Assembly: GCA_947044405.1 (NCBI GenBank)
Contig: CAMRHE010000322.1
Span: forward strand, 1,116,001-1,180,000
Direction of reading: 5' to 3'
Source: Leptodactylus fallax
Taxonomy: Eukaryota > Chordata > Amphibia > Anura > Leptodactylidae
DNA length: 64,000 nt
Shown piece after piece: positions 24,826 through 37,144 of this stretch (the first letter of the stretch is position 1; each line of letters starts with the position of its first letter). The notes beneath the pieces are model-generated. The model did no database searches. It was not told the DNA's origin and was given only the letters and a program-made list of their open reading frames with translations. The translations under genes and the position numbers were made by a program.

Positions 24826-26909
24826 ACACACCAAAAGATATAATCTAAATAATTGGGAAACACCACTTTTGCCTCAATTGTGACCCAATGCGGTCGAGAA
24901 TCTCATGCAAAAATGGTGGCAAGGTGGGCAAGTTGTGCTTCTTGAAAATACTTGAGAAAATAATGCACATCCAGTCTCTCCACAGTCCGATGGCCCTTGC
25001 TAAATAAGACTTAACACCTTCGTCTGTAGTCTTTTAAAGGAGACAGAGGACAGAGATGGAGAGAGTATGAAACAAAGGATCTTTGGGGGCCCAGCCAAGG
25101 CATCTTTTAGCTGTGAATTCTACTGAACCAAGACCACTTATATGAGGACCACTGTTTCATATCTGTCTCTAGGTTACAAAAAAAGCAGAGGGGTGGGGTT
25201 AATTGCCTTGATAAGAAGTATCAAATTGCCTGGTTAAGTGGATCCCCAGATACAGAATGCTATTTGTACTGGTAACTGGTATTATAATCAAAGTTCAACT
25301 CTAGCAATTTCAGTACTGAATAAGTAAAATTAAGTATGTTCCTAAATCATGCCAGGAGTACCACATCAGGGGGAACAGTGATATTGCTGAGGGGCCAGAT
25401 CTGAGGAGGCCCCTTCCCTTCCAGAAGGCATAGACCCCATTAGTCCAGTAAGCAGAGTAGCCCAGGACTGAGGTAGAAAGGTGCTGTGGAGGGAGCTGAG
25501 GTGATCTAGTGCTAGCTGTGCAGTACTCGGTCGTGAAATATTTCCCCAGATGCTTCCTTTATAGGGATCTATGGAGGCATCCAAGGAATGTTACAGAGGA
25601 TGAAGAATGCTACTGATGTTTGACTCTACTCCCATCTGCCACAGCTGGTTGGAGAACCTCTGATTCCGGGTTATTGGTGGGGGCATGGGAGGGACGTTAC
25701 TAGCCTTTAGTTGCTCTGTCCAGTAGTGAGTTGGTAGTTACAAACAATGGGGCAGATTTAATATTTTATGCCAAATTTCTGGGGCAACCTCAGGTTTGAA
25801 ACTGTTTAAACACCAGTTGTGGCAAAAATTGACCCAACTGGGTTCTTTACACCACTCGCTACACTTTCCTGAAAAGGGGGCATGATGAGACCATGCAGGG
25901 GGCAAGTCCTAGATTTATTATCTTTACACCAGAAAACTAGCATAAATAACAGTGGAAATCTACCTGAATGCTGTAATGGACACCGGACACAGACATTCTT
26001 ATATGAGGGGATATTCTGACAAGATTTTGAGACAGTTGCAGCAATTAACCACGACATGACAAATTGTCGCCTAACCATTGTTCTGGTCTGTCGGAGGACC
26101 AGAACAACTGATAGGCAGACCGCAAAAAGGAAGTGATGGGAGCCATTTGACTGTATGAAGATAGTGATGAAGGCTAATGTCCTGTGGGGGGGGAACTTTA
26201 GGGCATATATTAATGGGGTTATTCACCTTACTAATATTGAGGGCCCTAGGATGGACCATGAATATTACATCAGCGGGAGTTTGAAAGCCAGGACCCCTGC
26301 ATATCAGCTGTCCTGGGACAGCATGGCGATTGGTAATGTTGTTAACATGCTGGGGGCTGTGCTACTGATTTGCCATACAATTTATAGTGGTGGATTTAAG
26401 TATTGCAATGTTGCACATTGTACAGCAGGTGAGCAGCGCAGCTCCCAGCATGTTAACATTGCAAGTCATGTGGTCTAAAATTATTCTTGGTGTGTTTTGC
26501 AAACTGCTCCTCTTCACCACCATTGGTAGTTTTTGTGGCACACTGTGCACGACATCCTTCTCCCCACCAAAAAGCCTGTTAAAAAGATTTGAACCACACC
26601 CTTAGTTGTGGCTAGTCTGCAGATCTTCTGACCCGAACTTCATAGTATCATAGACTTCTATGATGCTCTATTTATGGATCAGTGAACATGGAGCTGGGCC
26701 AGGATGCACACCAAAATACAGACGCTCTAATACAGAGATGGAACACTCATCTGTGCACAGTCCTAAGGACGGAAATAATATTTAATAGTAATAAAAAAGC
26801 TTATGTAAATTAAGGGTGCCCCCATCAGATATTTAGCCCATAGGCCTCCACCGACTTTAATCCAGCCCTGCCTTAAAGAGGCCGGGGGAGGTGGAAAAAA
26901 AAAAAATAA

Positions 26910-26949
<40 letters not shown>

Positions 26950-27030
26950 TCACTCAATTTTGCTTGAAACGGTTTTAGGCTCCATTGTAGAAAAGTCCTA
27001 TAAATGACCCCATTTTGAAAACTAGACTCC
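24826..27030. other. No recognised gene; one foldback and an AT run
   Basis: An imperfect foldback at 26325-26465 pairs ATGTTGTTAACATGCTGGG with CCCAGCATGTTAACATTGC. An (AT)n run occupies 26913-26948 after a poly-A tract. No transposon boundary or protein motif was found in the rest. Confidence 0.4.
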
Positions 27031-28002
27031 TTAACCCCTTTAGTACCAGGCCAGTTTCTGGTCCAGGACCAGACACATTTTCGGATTTTTTTACATGTGC
27101 GGTTTTGAGGGCTGTAACATTTTTATCATATGCGTTATTCAACTAATTTCTGCGTCTTTTTTCGGTGACACATAGGGCTTTATTTTTATGTTGTTTTTAT
27201 TTTTGCATGTGTTTTAATTTTTTTTTATATCCGGGAAAATATAAACAAATGAGGAGGGAAAACATGTCTGTTTTTCACTTTTCATTATTTTTTTTTTTTA
27301 TTTCATAACATAAAGTGCTACTAAAAAACTTTATAAAATAGTTTTTCCTCTACGTTATGGTAATTTTTATTTTGTATGGTGTCGTCGGGGTGGAGCTATA
27401 ACCTTTAATAATGGTGTTTTATTTTATTTATTTTTTAAATTGTTTTATTTACATTTTTTTGTTTAACTTTTCTATTAATTTTTTATTTATTTATTTTTTT
27501 TACATTGTGTCCCCATAAGGTTGTAATAGACCTTTGGAGACATCTGATCACTTTTTTTGTGGGGAGGCTGATTTCCCCTGTAACTGGGGCTGGTACATTT
27601 AGCCCCAGTTGCAGGAGGAATACAGCCTCCTGCACGTTACTATATAGCTTATAGAGCTGATCTGGGTGCTGTAGGACCCAGCAGCTCTTACAGATGCTGA
27701 TCCCAGCGGATCATGTGACCACCGGGTCAGAGGGGAGCTGCAACATGGCGGCGCCCATAGTGCTGTATACAGCGTTCATTGAGCGCTGCATACACAGCGA
27801 TCAGGAAGGCAGGGAAGGTAATAAACCTTCCCTGCCTTCTCTCTGGGAGCTCCTGCTGAAGTTACAGCAGGCTCCTCTTTTCAGCAGCTGCACGATTTTG
27901 TGCAGCTACTGAGTTCTGCTTGGACGTACCGGTATGTTCTTGCAGAACTAGAAAACCACCTTCCGGATGTATATAGTCTATGGGTGGTCCGGAAGTGGTT
28001 AA
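27031..28002. mobile_element. TTAA-flanked non-coding element
   Basis: Starts TTAACCCCTTTAGTACCAGG and ends GGTCCGGAAGTGGTTAA, giving imperfect inverted ends (TTAACCCCTT against TTAACCACTT). The interior is T-rich, followed by a GC-rich segment with CTTCCCTGCCTTCTC mirrored by GAAGGCAGGGAAGG. Its final TTAA (27999-28002) is also the first TTAA of the next element. Confidence 0.6.
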
Positions 28003-29052
28003 AGGGGTATTCCCATGAACATAATCATATCTATATTTGTAGATAGTGAAAAGTTAAACATTTTTGCAAATATAAGTAGTTAACAATTCTGCAGAGTTTT
28101 AAAGATTTTCTCCGTCTGTTGTCTTGATCGGTTGCCAATGGTTACGACGACGAATGCAGAAACTTTCTATGGTCTGGGACTTGTCAGGAACCCAGCCATG
28201 ATTTTCTTATTGTAGCTGAGTCATCAGGCAGAGACACTACATGTATCAGAAGATATCCCGGCCACAATAAGGAAATCATGGTTGATTTTCTGACCTTAGA
28301 AAGGTCCTGCATTCATGGTTGTATCCACTGGCAACCAATCAAGAAAACAACTTGTGACCACAAGATATTTAGAGAAAATCTTTAAAACTCTGCAAAATCT
28401 TTAATTACTTATATTTGTGTAGGGAACTACTAAGATATAGTGTATTTAGCCTCTCTGCCCCTGTTGCCTGGCCTCAGAAACCCCAGGGGTTCAATACAAG
28501 GTTTGTTTTGTAAGTGTGAGTCAGAACCATGAGGGACAGAGCTGTAGTGAGGAGACATCTTATGTCTCTAGGAGTCTAAGGCAAGTGACAGGTGTAATCT
28601 TTACAACTAGAAGGAATAGATAAGCAGATCTTTGAGCATGTATATCCTTAAAATCAGCTAGTGATGCTGGAGTGTATGGGAATAGATTGCCACCTGCTCC
28701 ACCAGTAGTTCTGCTCTGTGTTACCTATATACTCACAGGATCTATCTAGTAATTGTAGCTAGGGAACAGTATATAGTTCAGGGTAGTGATAGATTAGGCT
28801 TCTGATGGCCAACTAGATAGAGGCCCAGTTGCACTGGTATATTAGTTAGCAGGTTAAGGACTCAGTGCCAGGGTAGTTAGGCCTGCCTGTTTGTTGCCTG
28901 GGAAAATCCTTTCATCAAGCGTCATCATCATCTTCTGATCGGCTGTGGGTCATCTCCTGGAAGAATCCGAGGATCTACAGTCATTCACATGGGTCCTTGC
29001 AACTTGGATCATCTCTTCTGTTGCCTGGAGGTATTGTGCACAGGACTCTTGG

Positions 29053-29134
<82 letters not shown>
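29053..29134. repeat. (ATCT)n(AT)n compound microsatellite
   Basis: About ten ATCT units run directly into about twenty AT units. Confidence 0.95.
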
Positions 29135-29136
<2 letters not shown>

Positions 29137-29409
29137 CGGGTATATAACTTAAGACTGTTGCAGAATTGCTGGTTGTTGTAGTACTGCTGTGTTCTCAGTA
29201 TACTACATGTATGTACTATTATAATTTTGACTCTTATAAAGCTATTGTTATAACCTGATGTGGTATCTATATGTATTCTTCAGACTGTGAGATTAGTATA
29301 GTAATACTTGTTAAGGCTACTAACTGTACTTCACGGGTAAGTCCCAGGAAGAGACCCTCCCTGTAATACAGAGGCTCTATCCTGGGTGGAGGCACTGATA
29401 TACTTCATA

Positions 29410-31027
<1,618 letters not shown>

Positions 31028-31522
31028 TATATGTTCCCACTCTTCCCTTCAGCGAAGGCTTCAGGTCCCATTTTTAACACAGGTCAGTGCCAGAGTCTGT
31101 TGTGGGAAGGATAATACTAATACCCCCCCCCCCAAATAGGGCTACATTTGCAAAAAAGGTTAAACTTTTAATTATCTACAAATTTAAAAATGGTTATGTT
31201 CATGGGAATACCCCTTTAACATATCCCTCTAGGGTAAATGCTAGAATGGAATGGGTGAAATCAGGTTCTGCCAGGTATGGCGTTGATCCAGTAGGTGGCA
31301 CTGCAACCTGTGACTCTTAGTATGAGGCACCACCTGCTTTATCCACATCAAACCAGGCAGGTTAGAGTGGCATGTAGGAGAGGCATAGTTGTCGGAGCCT
31401 GCCAGACCACACAGCTATGACTCCCTGAGCCAAGGTAGCACCACCTACTTGGATCCATGATATACCTGATTTAAACCACTTCATTCTAGTGTCAACTATC
31501 CATCTAGGGGTATAGTGTAGAG

Positions 31523-32102
31523 CAGGGGTAGACAACCTTTTTTGTTTGGCGTGCCGATTTTAATTAAAAAAAATCAGAGATGAGGTACTCGGAGTGCCGA
31601 GCAATAATTGTAAGCTATTATTATACTGTGAGGTCTCTTCAGACCACAGAGTATAATAAGTGGAGGGCCAAGACAGGTGACAAACATAAAAAACAATGTC
31701 ACTCACCTTGTTCCCTGTGCTCCGCAGCCGCTCTGTTCTCTTTGGCGCTTCTGCATGTAGTTAGCGACTGCTGATTGGGTCTCTGGGGTCACGTCGCATC
31801 ATTATGCGTAATGACGCCGGACGTGACCCCTGAAGCCCTATCAGCTGTCAGAAGCGCCTGCAGAGCACAGATCTGCCGCAGAGTGCAGGGATCAAGGTGA
31901 GTAACAATGTTTTTTTATGTTTCATCACTTCTCCTGAGCCTCCGCTTATTATACTCGGGGGTCTGAAGAGACCCCCGAGTATAATAATAGCAGTTTCGTT
32001 TTGGTTTGATCGAAACTGCTGGGTGAGGAGTCCGCTGCCGTGCCAGGGAAATAAGTCTTGCGTGCCACTCTTGGCATGCGTGCTGGGGGTTGCCGACCCC
32101 TG
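31523..32102. mobile_element. Non-autonomous hAT element with perfect 8-bp duplication
   Basis: Ends CAGGGGTAGACAACC and, inverted, GGTTGCCGACCCCTG, flanked by identical GTGTAGAG copies at 31515-31522 and 32103-32110. The 580-bp interior is the palindromic module: stem ATTATACTGTGAGGTC near 31617, CACTCACCTTG, the centre ATGACGCCGGACGTGACC, AAGGTGAGTAAC, and the mirrored stem near 31947-31990. A truncated relative is at 42875-43861. Confidence 0.9.
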
Positions 32103-32110
32103 GTGTAGAG

Positions 32111-32599
32111 CATAGATTTTTGACTATGCAGTTTTTTGCAGTCGTCAAAATTATGTCAGTATTACCAGTTGTAAGTGTCCAGCAAAATCTGAACAAAACT
32201 GTAACAACTTAAAACTGTGTTTTGATAAGGATCAGCTTGATTATTAGAAATACCTCCCAATAAAAAAATGCCTGTATCATCAAATAGCAATATGAACGGA
32301 CAAAACATTCATCTAGTAGTATAGTGGGATTATTGAGAGTGGATTTGGTTGTAGCAGGTGATAAAATTAATTTCACAAAATTTGGATAGGCAGCATGTAA
32401 AAGTGTAGTTATGCTGCTTAGTTATTTTGTAGCACAGTAGGGCCTAAAGTAATAAGCATTTTTTTTTTATTAATCAGGAGCTTTTGAAAAGTGTGGAACC
32501 TTTGAAAACATGGGTGGATACAGAGGCCAGGGATTGTGGAACACTTTGGGCTACACACATTATAGTTTTTGAGGATTTCTCCTGTCAGTTATTAAAGGG
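32111..32599. other. No recognised feature
   Basis: No repeat ends or coding motifs identified. Confidence 0.35.
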
Positions 32600-33120
32600 A
32601 TAACAAAATGTTATTTAGCAAGTCGTCAATCTCGAATTCTTGACAATTCCAAATATGTATTCCTGCCTCCTCTTTCTTTGTACAGTATAAAACTGTTAAA
32701 CACGGCCATCTGAATTACTGGTAAGTATATGGCCCCCTTTTTCATACTAGGTTTGCTGAATGGCTGCAATTCTTGGTCTGCTAAATCGACCCCCACCATG
32801 AATTTATTATAATCAGTTATGAAGGCTGTTTTTTTCTGTTGCAAAACCACTGTTTCTCACCGCTGCCTTTGCATCAGCATGAATTGTGCCCAGCACAAAC
32901 ATAACTTTTTTATCTCTATATTTGACAGCCAGCTTTTTGTCACATCGAAAAAAATAGAAAGATTCCTTTAGGATTTGTTTTACCACTTGCTGCTGTGGAA
33001 ACCCTTTAATTTTTGTGAATCGTGTCATGCTCCCATGTTTGGTACATGTAGGTGTTTGTACAAAGGCACGTTGTGTAGAAATTGTATGGTTATGCAATTT
33101 GTGCAGGAAGGGCTGCATTA
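32600..33120 (-). pseudogene. piggyBac transposase fragment (C-terminal part)
   Basis: Minus-strand reading shows QFLHNVPLYKHL (like NFYTSIPLF in the family), IKGFPQQ, SFYFFRCDKKLAVKYRDKK and VLGTIHADA. In another frame follows AFITDYNKFMVGVDLADQ and LPVIQMAVFNSFILYK. The third catalytic Asp in G-V-D-L-A-D-Q is retained. At least one frameshift lies near 32830. The N-terminal half is absent. It covers the part of the protein that the fragment at 13922-14490 lacks. Confidence 0.72.
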
Positions 33121-33189
33121 TTTTCAGGACTATTTTTACACTCTTGGTCAAGTTAGATTGGTGCTGTTACTGTTACTCCCTTCATAAAT

Positions 33190-33829
33190 TCTAAACATGG
33201 TAGTATACCTGGCTTTACTTTCACAAAGTTTATACAACTTTACCCTGTATCTCACCCTTTTAGAGGGAATGAATTGAAAAATACTGATCTACTTTTCACA
33301 CAATGAGCAGTGTGGGATGCTGTCTGTAAAAAAAGCAGATGCGGTCGCATGAATGAACACACCTATTTTTTTTTCTATTTTTGTAATTTTATATTTTTTT
33401 TTTCAGGGTGCCCTAATGTCCAACACTAATGTGACTCAGTAACATGCAGTAATGTTCCACCCTAACGTCACATTGTAACGTGACGCCATAACATAATGCC
33501 CTAACGTCACACTAGCATGACGTAACAGGTCTAGAAAACTCTCCCATAGATCTTTATTAGTCAGCTCCAATCTACTGTTGCCTATGGCCATGATTATGCT
33601 GTACAACATTACTAAATACTGTTAACAGAGCAATGGTGAAGCTCAGACAGAATGGCAGCCCTGGTTTTAATAAATAAAAAAGATATTGATGATAAATTCT
33701 CTTTAAGTAAACGATAAAATTAAAAGGGTTGTCCATGATTACATAAAAGGACAGTTTTTGCCAATAACAACATAACACTTGCTCAATTTCCATCACTTGA
33801 ATGTGAATGAACTGCAACCAACTTCAGAA
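33190..33829. other. No recognised gene
   Basis: A short stretch at 33410-33530 repeats CCCTAACGTCACA-like words a few times. Otherwise nothing is identifiable. Confidence 0.35.
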
Positions 33830-34075
33830 AAGTTGGACATTGCTAAATGTTAAAAAAAATAGTATAATGATTGGTATTTAGACAATGCTAGACATTGCCA
33901 TGTCCCAACATTTTTGAGATGTATTGCAGCCATCAATTTCTAAATGAGTTATTTTTTCCAAATGAAATGGAAAAATGTCTCAAGTTTCAACTTCTGATAT
34001 TTGTTTTGTGTTCTGTTGTGAATAAAATATGATAAGATTTTCCAATCATTGCATTCTTGTTTTCTTTACAATGCC
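33830..34075. mobile_element. Tc1/mariner-like 3' end remnant
   Basis: The string CATGTCCCAACATTTTTGAGATG, here split as CATGTCCCAAC and TTTTTGAGATG, followed by CTGTTGTGAATAAAATATG and AATCATTGCATTCTTGTTTT, resembles the 3' region of a Tc1/mariner element I know from fish and frogs. No transposase or terminal repeat remains. Confidence 0.4.
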
Positions 34076-34145
34076 AGACATAGAGATGTTCAAATCGGTT
34101 TGCAACGGACTGGATTTGGATGAACTAAAATGGCTGCCGCCAGTA

Positions 34146-34400
34146 AATGAATATACTCTGGGGTCTCTTCAGACACCATAGTATAATAGCTGGAGGCCCA
34201 GGGGAGGTGACAAAAAAAAGAAAAAAAAATTATACTCACCTTCTGTTACCTTTTCTGGACTTCCTCACAGCATCCGGAGCTCTGTGTCTTCCTCGTAGTG
34301 GCGTTTGGTACTCTTCTGCTATGTCTTGTGCCTGGGGTCACTGCTGAGGCCATTGATTGGACCTCAGAGGTGATTGTGCCTGTGATTGGGCCTCAACACT
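34146..34400. repeat. Half copy of the palindromic module
   Basis: Starts with the stem TACTCTGGGGTCTCTTCAGA, followed by GGAGGCCCAGGGGAGGTGAC, TACTCACCTTCTG and CTGAGGCCATTGATTGG. The mirrored right half is missing. Confidence 0.65.
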
Positions 34401-35171
34401 CACCGTGCCCATGCTTTTTAATTCTAGTTATGGTAATTTTCTTTCAAGTGTACATATTTTAGGCAGTAAAATGCATTAGAGAAAGTATGTTATAACAGTC
34501 TTGTTTTTCCACTTAGATCTATTTATTTTTATATTTTTCTCTCCCTTACTTGTATAGCACCACCAAATACAGATCTATTGACAGCTACAGCTACTGCATA
34601 TGTGCTTCCATCCTAATTGAAAGCATTCATTCTTCACAAGCTTTTCAGCAAAACCTGCTGTAATGAGTTTACAGGTTTGTCTGGCCAACATCTCTCCTAC
34701 AAGGATTTCAACGTAAAACATACAAAAATGTGGTTGTAACTGTGCCAAGCAAGCTAGATGTGCATTATGTGAGATTATTGCATGCTGAGAGTTTCCTATT
34801 ATGAACATTCACTTGAACAGCACGAGATCACAGACGTGTCTCTACCTACAAGACATAAAAAGAAAATAAAACTCATCTCCTGTAGAGTGTTATCTCTTTT
34901 TAGAAATGTCAGCATAACAACACACAATATTCAGCTACCTTTAGCTTAGAAAGCAACAGGCAAATTCCATGCTGTAATGTGCTGTAATATTGATCATGCA
35001 TTTAATATACTGTAATCTACACTGTAAAAAATACTTTTAATAACTAGTTTATGAGTAGGTAGATTTAACGGTAGAAAAATAAACATCTTGTGCATATTTT
35101 GTTCCAGAGTATTGCCAGAGATTTGAAGAAAAACAAATAGGTTCTTCTGACATGTCTGTAATAAACACGAA
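34401..35171. other. No recognised feature
   Basis: No protein motif, microsatellite or repeat end seen. Confidence 0.35.
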
Positions 35172-35446
35172 GACTGATGGCACACTAAATCCCATAGGAC
35201 TGATGGCACACTAAAACCCATAGGACTGATGGCACACTAAAACCCATAGGGCTGAGGGCACGCTAAATCCTATAGGACTGATGGCACGCTAAATCCCATA
35301 GGACTGATGGCACACTAAATCTCATAGGACTGATGGCACACTAAATCCCATAGGACTGATGGCACACTAAATCCCATAGGACTTATGGCACACTAAATCC
35401 CATAGGACTGATGGCACACTAAATCCCATAGGACTAATGGCACACT
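35172..35446. repeat. 26-bp minisatellite, about 10.5 copies
   Basis: The unit ACTGATGGCACACTAAATCC plus CATAGG repeats head to tail with zero to four changes per unit. There are no unique spacers between units, so it is not a CRISPR array. Confidence 0.95.
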
Positions 35447-36029
35447 TTCCCTAGGAAATTTGTGACCCACGCTATAAAACGTAAACCCCTTGCTTAATGG
35501 TTATATGGTTATCCACAGCTTTATTGAAGGGTTTATGCCACGAAAACTATTTATACTCTTATCCATAGGCCTAATCAGTGGAGGTCTGACCACGGAGACC
35601 CCCACTGATCCCGAGAATGAGGTTCCTTTTCCCCACAGCCAGGCTGAATGTAGGTGTGGACGGAGAACCCAGTGTCTTCAATAGGAACACGGAAGACAGC
35701 TGAAGTAAAACACTCAGCTATATCTGGCAATCCCACTGACTTCAAAGGGAGCACTGATCACTCCAAGTCACACCTACATTCAGCTTCACTGCAATCACAC
35801 TAAATGTGCAGCAGGGCAACGGAACTCCCGATCTCGCCTCGTGGCATACCCTCTTTAACACAAGGAGAAGTTTGCCCAGTAAAATAACATATACCAATCA
35901 GTATACAAAAACATTATTGCCTATTAGTAATAAACTGGTAGGTAATCTATTAAACTTTAGCTCTAGCATGATCTAGTAGGCATATAACCGCATCTACCAT
36001 GAGGCGAGATAAGTATCTCACCTCAGATG
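35447..36029. other. No recognised gene
   Basis: An inverted pair around CACACCTACATTCAGC and CAGGCTGAATGTAGGTGTG (35640-35780) suggests a short foldback element. Ends were not defined. Confidence 0.4.
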
Positions 36030-36403
36030 GCAGACCCTAGAGTATTATAAGTAGAGGCCCAGGAGAGGTTATCAAACACAAAAAACAATGTTATTTATCC
36101 CCCCTGGACTCCGGTGTGGCTCCCTGTTCTCTTCGGCGCTTCAGCCTGAAGTCAGAGACTACTGATTGGGCCTCAGCAGTCACGTGGGTTACGTTTGCGT
36201 CATTATGCATCATGATGCTAACATAACTGCTGAGGCCAATCAGCTGTCTCTGACATCAAGCAAAAGTGCCGAAGAGAACAGGTTGCAATGCTGGAGTCCA
36301 GGGGAGATGAGTAATGAGTGTTTGTTGTGTTTGCTCACTTCTCCTCGGCCTCCTATCATTATACTTTGGGGTCTGAATAGACCCCAGAGTATAATAATAG
36401 CTT
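36030..36403. repeat. Near-complete hairpin copy of the palindromic module
   Basis: The whole 374-bp unit folds on itself. ACCCTAGAGTATTATAAG pairs with the right stem near 36375, GGAGAGGT with CACTTCTCCT, CTGGACTCC with GGAGTCCAG, CTCTTCGGCGCTT with AGTGCCGAAGAGAA, and ACTGATTGGGCCTCAGCAGT with ACTGCTGAGGCCAATCAG. The centre contains GCATCATGATGC. No coding role is evident. Confidence 0.8.
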
Positions 36404-36574
36404 GTGAGTGGCAAACCAAAAAAATTTGGGTTCAGCTGAACCCAGAATTTTTGGAAAATTCGTAGAGGCCACTATGGGATACTGTACTGTCTGGAGTGGC
36501 CTATAAGGGACATCATACTATGTGAAGGGGGCACTATGGGACATTATAGTGTGTGCTGTATGAAACATTATTCT

Positions 36575-36985
36575 TAAAAGGGTTTTCTAGGAATTGGATA
36601 AACTCTGAGGGGGCTGGAGCAGGAGTAACATAAAAGAAACAAAACATACTTACCTGTTACTGGCACTCTGCCACTGCAACCCATTTGGTCGTGCACTTTG
36701 CCTCATTCCCCAGAAGCCCTGCACCTAACCTGACCACTGAGGCCAATCAGCAGTTTCAGAGATTGCTAGAGAGGGACCAGTGATGTCACTCTCATATGTC
36801 ACTGGTCCCTCTCCAGCGACCACTGAGGCCATTGATTGCCCTCAGTGGTCACATGGGGTACAGGGCTTCTGGGGACCGATGCATGGTGCACAACTGAACG
36901 GGTTTTGGCAGCAGACACTGGAGTGTTGGGGACAGGTGAGTATATATATATTTTTTTTTTTATGTTACACCTGCCCGGGCCCGCC
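36575..36985. repeat. Diverged copy of the palindromic module
   Basis: Contains ACTTACCTGTTACTGG at the left and GGGGACAGGTGAGTATA at the right, with CTGAGGCCAATCAGC mirrored by CTGAGGCCATTGAT. A tight central palindrome, GAGAGGGACCAGTGATGTCA, is mirrored at 36793-36812. The start AAAGGGTTTTCTAGG resembles TTAA-type MITE ends, but no right end was found. Confidence 0.65.
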
Positions 36986-37144
36986 CTTCCCCCCGACATT
37001 TCTAACTTCGTGGGGAGTGAGGTTCAGCCATTTCAATTTCTGCCTCAGGCAGCAGAAAATACAGAATGAGCAATGTGCCCAGTTGTCAATTTACATTTGT
37101 AACAATCAGGAAGAATAACAGATGAATGGCATGACCCAGAGCTA

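Noticed and set aside
35172..35446. Regular 26-bp repeats resembling a CRISPR array
   Set aside because: The repeats are directly adjacent without unique spacers, and the context is a vertebrate genome. It is a minisatellite.
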